A stretch of 64,000 nucleotides of DNA, taken from assembly GCF_000151665.1 (NCBI RefSeq), contig NW_013171867.1, positions 188,946-252,945 on the forward strand. The letters are read 5' to 3'. Made by a program: the position numbers and the translations under genes. Every line of letters begins with the position of its first letter. Position 1 is the stretch's first letter. Under the pieces are notes generated by a model that saw nothing but the letters and a program-made list of their open reading frames with translations, was not told the origin of the DNA and ran no database searches. The DNA is from Blastocystis hominis. Lineage: Eukaryota > Sar > Bigyra > Opalinata > Blastocystidae. This document shows, in pieces, positions 50,917 to 62,939 of this stretch.

Positions 50917-53900
50917 TTAATTCGATGACTCCATATCCCCAGCATCCAGCCATTCATCTCCCGAAATCTACGCATCATTCTCCATCCATGCTCCTACATC
51001 CGAGTCCATTCCCGCATCCATATTCACCGTAGCTTGCTGCACCGGCTCCATCGTCACTTTCGTCTCCACAGTGGGCTGAGTGGGCTGAACAGGCTGAGTG
51101 GGCTGAACAGGCTGAGCGGGCTGAGCGGACTGGACAGGTTGGACAGGCTGGACAGGCTGGACAGGCTGGGCAGGTTGAATGGGCTGAATAGGCTGAATAG
51201 GCTGCATGGTACGTGTCGTTCGGGTTCGGGCTGTTCTAACAGGTTGCATAGGTTGCATAGGCTGCATGGGTTGCATAGGCTGCATGGGTTGCATGGGCTG
51301 CATAGGCTGCATGGGCTGCATAGGCTGTTGGTACATGGGAGGAGGATAAGCGACGGGCATGGGAACCGTGGCTTGCATTTCCTACGATTCATCGCGAAGA
51401 GGAACGACTACGGGCTGCTCACGATCGCGATGAGAACGTCGATGAGCGTCGCGACGCATCGACTTTCCAGTATGGCGCGATCGATTCTTGGTAGACGAGT
51501 GTTGACGCGAACGACCATCCAAAGCATAATTGCCTTCATAAGATGGGCGTGTGGCTGCATAGCGAGGCTGGTGACACACGGCGCACACGTACACCTCCGC
51601 GTTGTTGCGGCTGTGGCACACATCGCAGATCCAGCCGTTCCCGAACGAACCGTCGATCTGCATACGCGAATTGCCCGACTTCGTTCGGCGAAGCAGCGAC
51701 GCCTTCTCCGGTTCTTCACGACTAAACAACTCAATCGGATGCTTCGACCTTACGGCGTGAAGAAGAAATCGAAGAGATCGGGATTCTTGAAGAGCAGGAT
51801 CAACCCAATCACTCCGCCGAGAAGGAACACGAAGATAACAACCGTGATCACCGTATTCCACAGCTGCTCGCGCGGCTCGCGAGGAATCTCGATCGGCGAC
51901 GACTGCGAATAGAACACGGCGGAATCCTTGCTGACGTCCTGTCCCACGAAGCACTGCACCAAGTAGGACTTGCTGGGATCCACGCGGCCGAACTCGCCGA
52001 CCTCTCTGTGCTTGTTTCCCAGGAGAATGGTGCGCTCCTTCGCTCCGGCCATCGTCATCAAATAGCAAACCGACTGCAGATTCGCGTTCGTGTAGTAGTT
52101 GAACGTGATCGTGGTCTTCTCTCGATGGATATCGCTGATCGAAATCACCACTGCGCTTCACCCTTTATCGCCATCCTCCTACCTTCCTCGGTCGTGAACG
52201 TCTGCGCGATATCTTCGATCGTAGGCTTCATCGCGACTCCGTATTCGTTCTCCGCGTAGCAGTACGCCTTGTACGAGGTCCGCGCGTTCAAACCGTTGAT
52301 TTCCCAGCTTCCAGACGCGGAGAAATAGTGCTGCGGGATCGCTAGAAGATCGTAGACCGACGGAGCAGCGTCCGAAGCGAGGCGCGCTGTGCACCAAACG
52401 TAGGTGGGACTCGCGATTCCGATGTTGAGCACGACAGAATAGGGAGTCACACTCGCAACGGAGAGATTGAGCTGCGGAGGCTCCGAGTTCACAGTGTCGA
52501 TTTGGTCATGGGAATTCACGTCATGGTCATCCTCTCCATCGTTATCATTGGCATTCTCATCATTTGTGTTGGTGTTGTCGTTATTCGCAGAATCGGCATT
52601 GGCGGCGTCTTCTTCTTCGTCGTCGTCGTTGTCTTCCTCCTCTTCCACCACTTTCTTTGAGGCTTTTTGCTTCTTCTGCGTTTTCTTAGACTTCGATTTG
52701 GAAGCCTTCTTCTTCTTTGGAACTTCTTCCTCTTCTTCCTCTTCGTTTGCCGTTTCTTCCTCTTCCTCTACTATTTTCTTTGCAGCCTTCTTCTTCGGCT
52801 TCTCTTCCTCTTCAGCCTCTTCAGTTTCTTCAGTTTCTTCTTGTTTTTCTTCGGTTTCTTTTTCCTTTTCTTCGGTTTCGGTTTCTTCCGTCTCTTCAGC
52901 CTCCTTGACTTTCATTACTTTCTTCTGCACTTTCGGCTTTTCTTCCTCTTCCTCTTCCTCCTCTTCAGTGGTTTCCTCCTTCTTTTCAGCCTTTTCCTTG
53001 GGAGTTTCTTCTTCCTCTTCCTCTTTTTCTTTTTCTTTTTCTTCCGATTCAGTTTCAGTTTCAGTTTCAGTTTCAGTTTCTTTCTCTTTCGGCTTCTCTT
53101 CTTCTGCTTTCTCAGTCTTTTCCTCCTCCTCCTCTTCTTCTTCTTCTTTAGTAGCTTCCTCCTTCTGCACAGTCTTCTTTTTAGGCTTCTCTTCTTCTTC
53201 TTCCTCCTCTTCCTCTTCTTTGACAGTTTCCTTCTTTTTTGGCTTCTCTTCCTCTTCCTCTTCTTCCTCTTCTTTGACAGTTTTCTTTTTTGGCTTCTCT
53301 TCTTCTTCCTCCTCTTCCTCTTCTTCAGTAGCTTCCTCTTTCTTCACAGTTTTCTTTTTTGGCTTCTCTTCTTCTTCTTCTTCCTCCTTTTCCTCTTCTT
53401 TCACAGTTTCCTTCTCAGTCTTTTCTTTCGGCTTCTCTTCTTCTTCTTCCTCTTCTTCAGTGGCCTCTTCCTCCTTCTTCACGGTCTTCTTCTTGGGTTT
53501 CTCTTCTTCTTCTTCTTCTTCCTCCTCCTCAGTCGTTTCTTCTTTCTTAGTTTTCTTTTTCTCCGCCTTTTCTACGGGTTTTTCTTCTTCTTCCTCTTCT
53601 TCTTCTTCCTCCTTCTTCACAGTCTTCTTTTTAGGCTTCTCTTCCTCTTCTTCCTCCTCTTCCTCTTCAGCCTCTTTCACAGTTTTCTTCTTTTTAGGCT
53701 TATCTTCCTCCTCCTCTTCTTCTTCTTCTTTCACAGTTTCCTTCTTCTCAGCCTTTTCTTTGGGCTTATCTTCCTCTTCATCCCCTTCGTCCTCGGTTTC
53801 CTCTTCCTCTTTAGCGACTTCTTTCTTCTCAGCCTTTTCCTTGGGCTTTTCTTCCTCTTCATCCCCTTCATCCTCGGTTTCCTCTTTCTCTTTCACAACC

Positions 53901-54828
53901 GTTTTCTTCGGTTTTTCTTCCTCCTCTTCTTCAGCTTCTTCAGTTTCTTCAGTTTCTTCAGTTTCTTCTTTGACAGTCTTCTTTTTAGGCTTCTCTTCTT
54001 CAGCTTCTTCTTCTTCTTCCTCTTCCTCTTTCACAGTTTCCTTCTTTTTAGGCTTCTCTTCTTCAGCTTCTTCTTCCTCCTCTTCTTCAGTAGCTTCTTC
54101 CTTCTTCACAGTTTTCTTTTTTGGCTTTTCTTCTTCTTCTTCTTCTTCTTCCTCCTTTTCCTCTTTTACAACTTCTTTCTTCTTGGGTTTCTCCTCTTCT
54201 TCCTCTTCCTCTTCTTCAGTGGCTTCTTCCTCCTTCTTCTCAGCCTTTTCTTTGGGTTTCTCCTCCTCTTCCTCTTCTTCCTCTACTACTTTCTTTACAG
54301 TTTTCTTTTTAGGCTTTTCTTCTTCTACCTCTTCCTCTTCCTCAGTCTCTTTCTCTTCTGCCTTCTTCCTGGGTTTTTCCTCCTCTTCTTCAGTTTCCTC
54401 CATCGCCTTATTCTCTGCTTTCAAAGCCTCTCTTTCTATTTTAGCATCCAAACTTTCTTCCTCTGCTTCCTTCTGCTCATTCAAGTCCTTCTCCTTGATA
54501 TCCTCTTCAGATACCTTGTTATCGTCTTTGACTGCAACACCATTTTCAATATCGTTGAGAATTTTATCACCATCCTCGCTATTGTTGCTTGAACTGGTTA
54601 TTAGTTCTGACTTGGTCTACAGCATATTCAAAGGATAAAGAATCTTACTTTCAAGCTTTCCTTAGTATCAGAATCCTCCGATACATGTTTCTTGGACTTT
54701 TTACTCTTACGACCTTTTTTACTCTTCAGGCGTCGGTCGCTTAGATCATTTGATACAAAAGCGGATTGAGAACCATGACTGGTAGCGATTACATCTAAAA
54801 TAAGTACAAAACAAAGATTGGAAACCAT
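50917..54828 (-). CDS. Giant Glu/Lys-rich type I membrane protein with cytosolic RanBP2-type zinc finger
   Basis: About 1,250 residues. The start at 54828 (or 54855) gives a signal peptide, [20 protein letters not shown]. After a Lys/Ser-rich segment, a 32-nt intron (about 54620-54651) leads to about 600 residues of repeats of the type [15 protein letters not shown]. Two possible fibronectin-III-like beta domains follow ([56 protein letters not shown]), then one membrane span ([20 protein letters not shown]). On the far side are a RanBP2-type zinc finger ([20 protein letters not shown]), a basic Arg/Ser stretch, and MQPMQP plus QPVQP/QPTQP repeats. Introns of about 30-32 nt join the last exons; stop TAA 50917-50919. 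Function unknown; the architecture is not one I recognise. Confidence 0.72.
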
Positions 54829-55106
54829 TGACTGACTTAAAAGAAACCAAGTCATTGTTTGGATTACCGCTGCTCTCTCCCCGTAAAAGAGATTTGGAAT
54901 TCACAACAGCACACAACAATAAATCTAACTGTAACAAATACCTTTTATTACTTACACAAAAATAAGAACACGCGCCTGCAGTTCATAGTTCACACTAGAC
55001 AGCTATACTTCAGAAACTGTATAGGTTTTAGTACCCAATGACAAACTATTATAATCACTATACATGACTTGCTCCATAAATATTTCGAATTGAGAACGTT
55101 GTCGGT

Positions 55107-55179
55107 GCACGCATAGCCTAATTGGATAAGGCGCTTGCCTACGGAGCAAGAGATTGTGGGTTCAAGTCCCACTGTGTGC
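55107..55179 (+). tRNA. tRNA-Arg (ACG)
   Basis: Acceptor GCACGCA pairs with TGTGTGC (one G-T), D-arm, anticodon stem CTTGC/GCAAG with loop CTACGGA (anticodon ACG), T-arm TGTGGG/CCCACT with TTCAAGT. No intron. A TTTT run follows. Confidence 0.93.
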
Positions 55180-55274
55180 TACCTTTTCCTTTTTTCTTAT
55201 TCACACAACTCATGAAAGAATCACACAAAATATAGATTTCCCTTTCCTAGCATTCCATACACATCCTGATTCTC

Positions 55275-55282
55275 AACAAACA
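55275..55282 (-). terminator. TGTTTGTT motif of the PNO gene
   Basis: Reverse-strand octamer about 80 nt behind the PNO stop codon. Confidence 0.6.
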
Positions 55283-55361
55283 AGACTAAAATCAATCAAG
55301 CAACTTGCTCCACAATACTGTGCAATCCTTTAAACCCATCCGACCCATCCTTCGATCGCCC

Positions 55362-58300
55362 TTACGACCAGGCCTCGACGACATATCTTCCCTCGTTCTT
55401 GATGCTGTTCAGCATGTCCATGGCCTCCTGCTCGCTCTTCTTATACACGCTCTCGAAGGCCTTGAGAATAGCCTTTTCGATGGCGGTGGGCACGCTTCCA
55501 GCAGGTCCGCAATAGAAGAAGTATCCCTTCTTTTCGACGAGCACGTCGCAGACCAGCGCTGGATTCTCCTCCACCTTGTGCTGGATGTACACCTTCTGCG
55601 CCTGGTCGCGCGAGAACGCGGGCAGCAGGTGGCTGATCACGCCCTCCTTCTCCAGCGCCTCGAACTCCTCGCCGAACAGGAACTCCTTCGCGCGGTAGCG
55701 CAGTCCCATCATGAAGACCACGTCGCCGATCGTCTTGCCGCTGTGCTTCTGCACGGCCTTCTCCTGCACGAACGCGCGGAACGGCGCGATGCCCGTGCCC
55801 AGACCCGCCATCAGCAGCGGCGCCGAGCTGTCCTCGGGCATGAACAGCGCTCCGCCGTTCACCGACACGGCGACCTGCACGGGTCCGTTGCTGAGGTCCA
55901 GGCCGTCCAGGTAGCCCGTGCACAGTCCCGTCTTCTCCGCGCCCGACGCCGTCTTCCACGTGTTCACCACGATGCACAGCTCCAGCAGGTGCGGGTCGCG
56001 CAGCTGCGACGAGGCGATCGAGTACAGGCGCGGCTTGATCGCGGGCACCACTTCCAGCAGGTGCGCCAGGTCCACGCGGCAGCGGAAGTGCTCCAGCACG
56101 TCCATCACGCTCGCCGTCTCCGCCGCGAAGCGCTGCGCCAGCTCGCCCTCGCCGCGCGAAAGCGCCGCCAGCTGCGCGGCCTCGTCACCCTCCGCGAAGT
56201 AGCTCATGGTCTTGAAGAGCTTGCGCGAAGGACGGCCCGCGAGGTCGAGGATCTCCGCCGCGATCTTGCCCACCGTGGTGGTCTTGGGGAACTTGTCCGC
56301 CAGGGACTCGCTGCTGCTCGCGATGCCCACGATCGTCTCCGCGTCCTGCGCCAGGTACGCGCAGAAGCGCTGCACCAGCGCGTCCGTGTTCTTGGGGTAG
56401 ATCGCCAGCGCGTCGCCCACCTTGTAGCGGATGTCCGTCTTGTCCAGGTCGAACACCAGGTGCATGATGTTGCGGTCGTAGTCCACCGGCGTCATCCGCG
56501 TCTTCTTCACCAGCGGGATCAGCTGCGCGTCGCCGGGCAGGAAGCGGCGCCGCGACACGTGCGCGCTCGCGTCCTTCACGGACACCGCGAAGTTGCTGGG
56601 CGGCACGCCTTCGTAGACCGGCTCGGGCACGCCGCTCTGCTCCCAGAACACCGGCACCCAGTTCTCCCACGCCGTCATGTAGCGCTCCGGATCCTGGTCG
56701 TTCGCCAGCGTCAGGTCGATCGACTTGGCGCCCAGGGCCTGCAGACGGGCGTGGATCTGCTTCGCCGCCGCGTTGTAGTTGGCGAAGCTCGAGTCGCCCA
56801 GACCGAACACGTGGATCTCCACGTTCTTCAGCAGGTCGCTGGGATGCTCCTTGCTCGCCTCCGCGAAGAAGGCCTTCGCGTTCTTCGGGAACTCGCCGTT
56901 GCCCGCCGTCGAGCACAGGATCACCACGTGCTTCTTCGTCGCCAGGTCCTCCATGCTCATCTCGTCCAGCTCGTTCACCGTCACCTCCACCTGGCGCGCC
57001 TCCGCCTCCTGCATCAGCGTCAGCGCCAGATCCTTCGAGTGGTTCGTCTCCGATCCGTACAGAATCGTCAGTTCGTAGCTTGATCCAGATCCAGAACTCG
57101 TCGCCGAAGCGGCAGCCAGCTTGGCGAGGGGCATGGCGCGACGCACGAAGTCGTCGTGGCGTTCCTGGAGATGGTTCTTCAGCTCGGCGTGCAGCTCCTC
57201 GGCCACCTGCGGACGCGTGCGATTGAGCTCCAAGAATCGGCGCTCGTTGGCCAGGAAGTTCTTGAGGTCATCGCTCAGATCCTTCTTGTAGTCCAGCTGG
57301 AAGGCGTTCTTGCCGTTAGCGCTGAGACGCGGGTCGTAGCGGTAGAGCGGCCAGTAGCCCGACTTCACCGCCAGCTCCACCTCCTTGAAGGTAGCGCGCA
57401 TCGCGGGCACGACGTTCTGCATCAGGCAGGGGCAGTAGCAGAAGATGATGGACGGTCCGTTGTACGACTCGGCCTCGTTGAACGCGCGGATCGCCTGCGC
57501 CATGTCGGCGTAGAGCGCCACGGAGGCCACGTACACGTTGCGGTAGGACATGGCCATCAAGCCCATCTCCTTCTTGTGCGTGAACTTACCGCCCGCGGCG
57601 AACTGCTGCACGGCGGACATGGGCGTGGCCTTCGACTTCTGGCCGCCCGTGTTCGAGTACATCTCCGTGTCCAGCACCACGATGTTCACGTCCTCGCCGG
57701 TCGACAGCACGTGGTCCACGCCTCCGTAGCCGATATCGTACGCCCAGCCGTCGCCTCCGATGATCCACTGCGAGATCTTCGGGAACAGATCGCGGTCGCG
57801 GATCACCGCGGCCAGCTTGGCGGACACTTCCTTGCCCTCCAGGCCGCTCAGCACGTCCATCACCTGGTTCGCCACGCTCTGGCAGCGGCGGCCATCGCTG
57901 TAGTTCTCCAGCCACTCCGCCAGCAAATCGGCGAGTCCCTCGGGCAGCGTCGCGGCCTCCTCCTTCAGCAGCGCCTCCACGTTCTCGCGCAGCACGCGGC
58001 GGCGCTGCGACACGGACACGGACATTCCCAGACCGTACTCGGCGTTGTCCTCGAACAGCGAGTTGGCCCACGCGGGTCCCTGGCCGCGCGCGTTGTGCGT
58101 GTAGGGGTTGAACGAGGCCGTGCCTCCCCAGATCGACGAGCAGCCCGTCGCGTTCGCGATGTTCATGCGCTCTCCGAACAGCTGCGTGATCAGCTTCACG
58201 TAGGGCGTCTCACCGCAGCCATCGCACGCGCCGCTGAACTCCAGCATGGGCTGGTGGAACTGCACCGAGCGCACGTCGTTGCGGCCCACCAGGTCGCCCT

Positions 58301-60737
58301 TGCTCGGCACCGTCATCGCGTACTCCCAGTTCGCCGCCTCCTGCGTCTTCATCACCTCGAAGTCCTTCATCACCAGCGCGTCGTCGCCGCACGCCTCCAC
58401 GCACAGCTGGCAGCCCGTGCAGTCCAGAGGCGACACCTGGATGCGGAACCGCATGTTGTTCAGCGCGCCGCCGCCCGTCGCCTTGAGCGTCTTGAAGCCC
58501 TCCGGCGCCTTCGCGGCCTCCTCCTCGGTGAGCAGCACGGGGCGAATGCAGGCGTGCGGACACACGGTGGCGCACTGGTTGCACTGGATGCACTTGTCGA
58601 TCTGCCACTCGGGGTTCATGATGGCGATGCCTCGCTTCTCGTACCGCGTCGTGCCGGAAGGCATCACGCCGCCGGGACGGAACACCGACACCGGCAGATT
58701 GTCGCCCTCGTAGCGCACGATCGGCAGCATCACCTTGTTCACGAACTCGGGAGCGCCCTCGATCTCGTGCGGCTTCTCCACCTCCGCGTTCATCCACGCC
58801 TCGCGCGGATACTCGATCTGGTGCACCGCCTCCAGCGAGTTGTCGATGCAGTCCCAGTTGTTGCGCACGATGTGCTCGCCCTTCTTGATGTACGTCTTCT
58901 CCACCATCTTCTTCATGATCGGCACCACTTCCTCCACGTCCATGCAGCCCGTCAGCTTGAAGTACACGATTCCCATCGTCGTGTTCACGTACTTCCCCAG
59001 ATGGTACTTGCCCGCCAGCGCCGTCGCGTCCACCACGAACAGCCGCGCGTTCTTCCGCGCCAGGATGCGCTTCGCCTTCCCGGGCAGCAGCGCCTCCATC
59101 TCCTCCAGCGTGGTCGCGCTCGTGTTCAGCAGGAAGATTCCGTTCTCCTTCAGCGCGGAGAACATGTCGAACTTGTACAGATAGGAGCTCTTGCTGCACG
59201 ACACGTAGTCCGCGCAGCGAATGTTGTACGGACAGTCGATCGGCTCCTTGCCGTAGCGCAGGTAGTTCACGCTCCAGCCGTTCGACTTCTTGGCCTCGTA
59301 CTCGGAGTAGCCCTGCACGTTCAGGTTGTGGTAATCTCCCAGGATCTTCATGATCGTCTTCGACACCGACACCGTGCCGTCCGATCCCATGCCCCACATG
59401 ATCGCCTGGTAGATGCCCGCGGGCACCGTGTCCGGCTCGGGCAGCTGCGGCAGCGAGCGGTACGTCACATCATCGTTGATACCCACGCTGAAGCTGCGGA
59501 TCGGCTTCTCGGCGCGGAGGTTCTGGAACACCGACATCGCCTGCCCGGGCGTGAAGTCCTTCGATCCCAGTCCGTAGCGGCCGCCGATGATCATCGGGCG
59601 CAGCTCCGTCTCCCCGGTGCTGAACGACGTGCACACGTCCAGATACAGCGGCTCGCCGATGGCCGCCGCGTCCTTGCTTCGGTCCAGCACGGCGATGCGC
59701 TTCACGGTCTTGGGCAGTACCTCCAGGAAGTGCTTCACGCTCCACGGACGGAACAGACGCACCTTCAGCACGCCCACCTTGCTGCCGCGCGCGTTCAGAT
59801 AGTTCGCCGTCTCGTGCACCACGTTGGCGCCCGATCCCATGCACACCACCACGTCCTCCGCGTCCTCCGCGCCGTAGTACTCGAACAGGCGGTAGCGGCG
59901 ACCGAACACCGGCGCCATCTCCTCGAACACCTTGTCCACGATCTCGGGCACCTGCGTGTAGGCAGCGTTGCCCGCCTCCACGCACTGCATGTAGATGTCG
60001 GGGCTCTGCGCCGTGCCGCGCAGGTCGGGGTGGTTGGGGTTCACAGCGCGCGCGCGGTGACGACGCACCGCCTCCCAGGGAACGAACTGCTTCATGGACT
60101 CCTCGTCGATCACGCGGATGTTCGTCGTCTCGTGCGACGTGCGGAAGCCATCGAAGAAGTGCACGAAGGGAAGACTCGCACGAAGGGACGCTATATGCGC
60201 GCATAAAGCAATGTCGTGCGCTTCTTGCACCGACTGGGAGCACAGGAAGCTGAAACCCGTAGAGCGGCAAGCCATGATATCCGAGTGCTCACCGTAGATG
60301 CACAGAGCCTGACCCGCCACAGAACGGGCAGAGACGTGGAACACGCAGGGAAGCATCTCTCCAGCAATCTTGTACATGTTGGGAATCATCAGCAACAGTC
60401 CCTGAGAGCAAGTGAAGGTCGAGCAGAGACCTCCTCCCACCAGAGCTCCGTGAACAGCACCAGACGCTCCAGCCTCGGACTGCATCTCCACGACCGTACT
60501 TAAATATCACAGAACGAGGCTGCAACCTACCCAACCTGGCCAAACACATTCTTCATTCCGCGGCTGGCATAAGCATCGCAATTGGTAGCCATCGGAGTAG
60601 AAGGAGTAATCGGGTAAATGAAGCAATTGTCACAGAACTGGTACCTATACGGAAACGCCCATCGGAGGCACGTACGCAACATAAGAAGCAGCATCATTAC
60701 CAGTCACTGTTTGATTCTTATAATGCACCTCAGGCAT
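55362..60737 (-). CDS. PNO: Pyruvate:NADP+ oxidoreductase (PFOR fused to NADPH-P450 reductase)
   Basis: About 1,770 residues. Two short introns near the start (about 60645-60675, 31 nt, and 60496-60527, 32 nt) join MPEVHYKNQTVTGNDAASYV, FCDNCFIYPITPSTPMATNC and NVFGQVGTVVEMQSEAGASG; the rest is one open frame. PFOR half: CIQCNQCATVCPHACIRP and CTGCQLCVEACGDDAL (two 4Fe-4S clusters), CDGCGETPY (third cluster), TPP site GDGWAYDIGYGGVDHV with DTEMYSNTGGQKS. Reductase half, from residue about 1,200: flavodoxin TILYGSETNHSKDLALTLM, FAD site RLYSIASSQL, NADPH site GLGTGIAPFRAF, and YVVEAWS at the end. It makes acetyl-CoA, CO2 and NADPH from pyruvate. Known from Euglena, Cryptosporidium and Blastocystis. 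No obvious mitochondrial presequence. Confidence 0.97.
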
Positions 60738-61135
60738 CGTTCTACGTGATTACGTACATATGGAGCTACCTACCTTTGTGATAGAGAAGAAAATGATTCT
60801 GTTCCAGAGTTCCACGGTTCTATTACGTGAGCACAGTAGAGAGTGACGAAACACTATGGTTCTAGGGCAATATTTTGAAACGAGATAGCTATTTCAATGC
60901 TGATTTGCAGATTGTGAATGTGTTTACGGCTGAAAAAAGGAATGGATACGAAAGGGTGTCATTCCACTGGAATCAATAGGAAATAGTGTATAGTACTCTA
61001 TTTCTAAAATGGATGCGAAATGAAAGTTGCAAAACGTAACCTGTAAAGTGAAATCGAAACAAATTGGCAAGCTTTATTTCACACTCGATTGATAGAGTTT
61101 CCATAGAGATCTTTCACAACTCAATTCATAGAAAA
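60738..61135. other. Divergent intergenic region
   Basis: About 400 bp between the starts of PNO and the pseudouridine synthase. A possible 32-nt leader intron of PNO lies at about 60740-60775 (GTAGGTAG donor, CACGTAG acceptor). Confidence 0.45.
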
Positions 61136-62693
61136 ATGAGTGAATCAGAACCGAAAGTAGTAGCTGTTATAGACGAAGCAGCTACGAAAAAGAAATATGT
61201 TGTCATGTTTGGTTATTGCGGAACTGCCTATCATGGCTTACAAACGTAATATCGTTATCGAATAGGATCATTTTGCAGGAATAAGAATACAGACACGATT
61301 GATGATGCACTAATCGAGGGATTGCACAAAGCCTGTGTAATCACAGATTCGAACTTTTATGCGGAAAATCGATTTGTGAAGGTATTAAAGAAATCGAGTT
61401 GCACTGATTGTATATAGAATGGATGGAATCGCGCAGCTAGAACGGACAAGGGTGTTCACGCAGCAGGAAACGTGATCAGTTGCAAGTTGGAAGTGGTCCA
61501 GGGAAAGGAGGAAGAGACTGTGGATCGAATCAACAGCTGTCTTCCAAGCGATATTCGCGTTTTTAAGATTCTGCGGTAGTTGCTTTTCTCTTCCATCGTC
61601 TCATATCTAGAACGACCAAGAATTTCAACGCCAAGAATTTCTGCGATCGTCGCCAGTACGAATACATTCTTCCTATCGAAACGCTCTCTCCCTTCAGCTC
61701 TACTCCTCCTCTTTCCATCCGAGAGGACATTTCCCACAATTGGAAAGAGTTTGTCGAAAATGAAGCCTACTTGCAGAAGTGCAGAGAGCACCCCGAGGAA
61801 TCGATCGACAACCCCTTCGAGGATCGTCCCGATAATAGACAACGTGTCAAATCGCTTCAAATCGCACAGCAACTGCTTCTCAACGAGGCTTCCTTCTCCA
61901 CTTACACAGAGGATGCACAGGATCGAAGCTTTGGAGGGTGTGTTGCGAAAGACGAGTGGCCAGCCTATCTCTCTCTGGCGCTATCGCGACTGCGAGCATG
62001 CATGTCGCTGTTTGTAGGAACGCACAATTTCCACAATTACACGGTGGGCAAGTCCAGTGCCGATTCCTCTGCGCAGAGACACATTCTAGGGATTTCGGTG
62101 AGCGATCCTATTCGAATTCACGATGGATTGTATATCCGCGTGTGTTTGGAGGGACAGAGCTTCATGTTGCATCAGATTCGAAAAATGATCGGAATCGCGA
62201 TCGAAGTGGCGAGAGGTCGTTGCTCACTCCACACAGCGAATAGTAGCTTGAGTCGAGGAACCATGTTCACTCCCATGGCTCCAAGCACGGGATTGTTTTT
62301 ATCGATGGTACTCTGTTGCATTATCCCTCTATTGTAGCCTATATTTGCCGAGTACAACAAGAAACAGAACGACCCAACACGAGTGATCGATTTCACGAGT
62401 GAAGATGTTCAAAGAATTCGATGCGAATTTACGAAGACACAAATTTACGAGCATATTGACGAGCAAATCAAAGCGGAACATGTATTCTCTGCTTGGATTG
62501 CATCAAATGACAGTTTGAATAAAGAATATGTGGTAAGAATTAGGAATTTGAATTTGATGTGTTGTAGGTTTCGTACCCGAGCAAGGAAGATTTAAGCCGT
62601 ATGGAGACGGAAGCACGGGAGTTAAACAAGCTCAAGAGGCGAGAAAAGGATGAGAAATGGGAGAAAAAGAGAAAGATCGAAAAGAAGGACTAA
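61136..62693 (+). CDS. tRNA pseudouridine synthase, Pus1/TruA type
   Basis: About 450 residues; introns of about 30-36 nt near 61248, 61381, 61575, 62306 and 62534. Landmarks: YVVMFGYCGTAYHGLQ, the catalytic Asp in ARTDKGVHAAGN, NFNAKNFCDRRQYEYILPIE, FVGTHNFHNYT, FMLHQIRKMIGIAIEVARG, and PSTGLFLSM followed by PIFAEYNKK. This order is that of eukaryotic Pus1, which isomerises uridines in tRNAs and other RNAs. The C-terminal extension is highly charged and lysine-rich (EKWEKKRKIEKKD). TAA at 62691-62693, with TCTTTGTT 17 nt behind it. Confidence 0.88.
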
Positions 62694-62939
62694 ACGAAGT
62701 GTAGAACACCTCTTTGTTGTATCCACGTTGTGCCTCCGAATATCTATGTGCTATCTGACGTCATCTTCCTCCTCTTAGACAGATTAGGATTGCAATCATC
62801 GCGAATAATTTTGGAAAAAGCAGTGCAAAATAATGCGGAAATCTTATTTCGTCGCTTGCCCGATTTCATGATAATGAAGGAAAACCACTGTACAAATGTT
62901 CTAACCACTCCTTATCAATAAACTCTTTCGTTTGTAATC

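Noticed and set aside
52467-54638. 723-codon plus-strand frame rich in Ser and Phe
   Set aside because: Reverse complement of the Glu/Lys repeat; GAA/GAG read backwards gives TTC/CTC/TCT runs.
57156-60206. 1,016-codon plus-strand frame
   Set aside because: Antisense shadow of PNO produced by strong codon bias; no recognisable protein features.
62730-62921. 63-codon frame before EF-1alpha
   Set aside because: No ATG at its start and it overlaps the probable EF-1alpha promoter.
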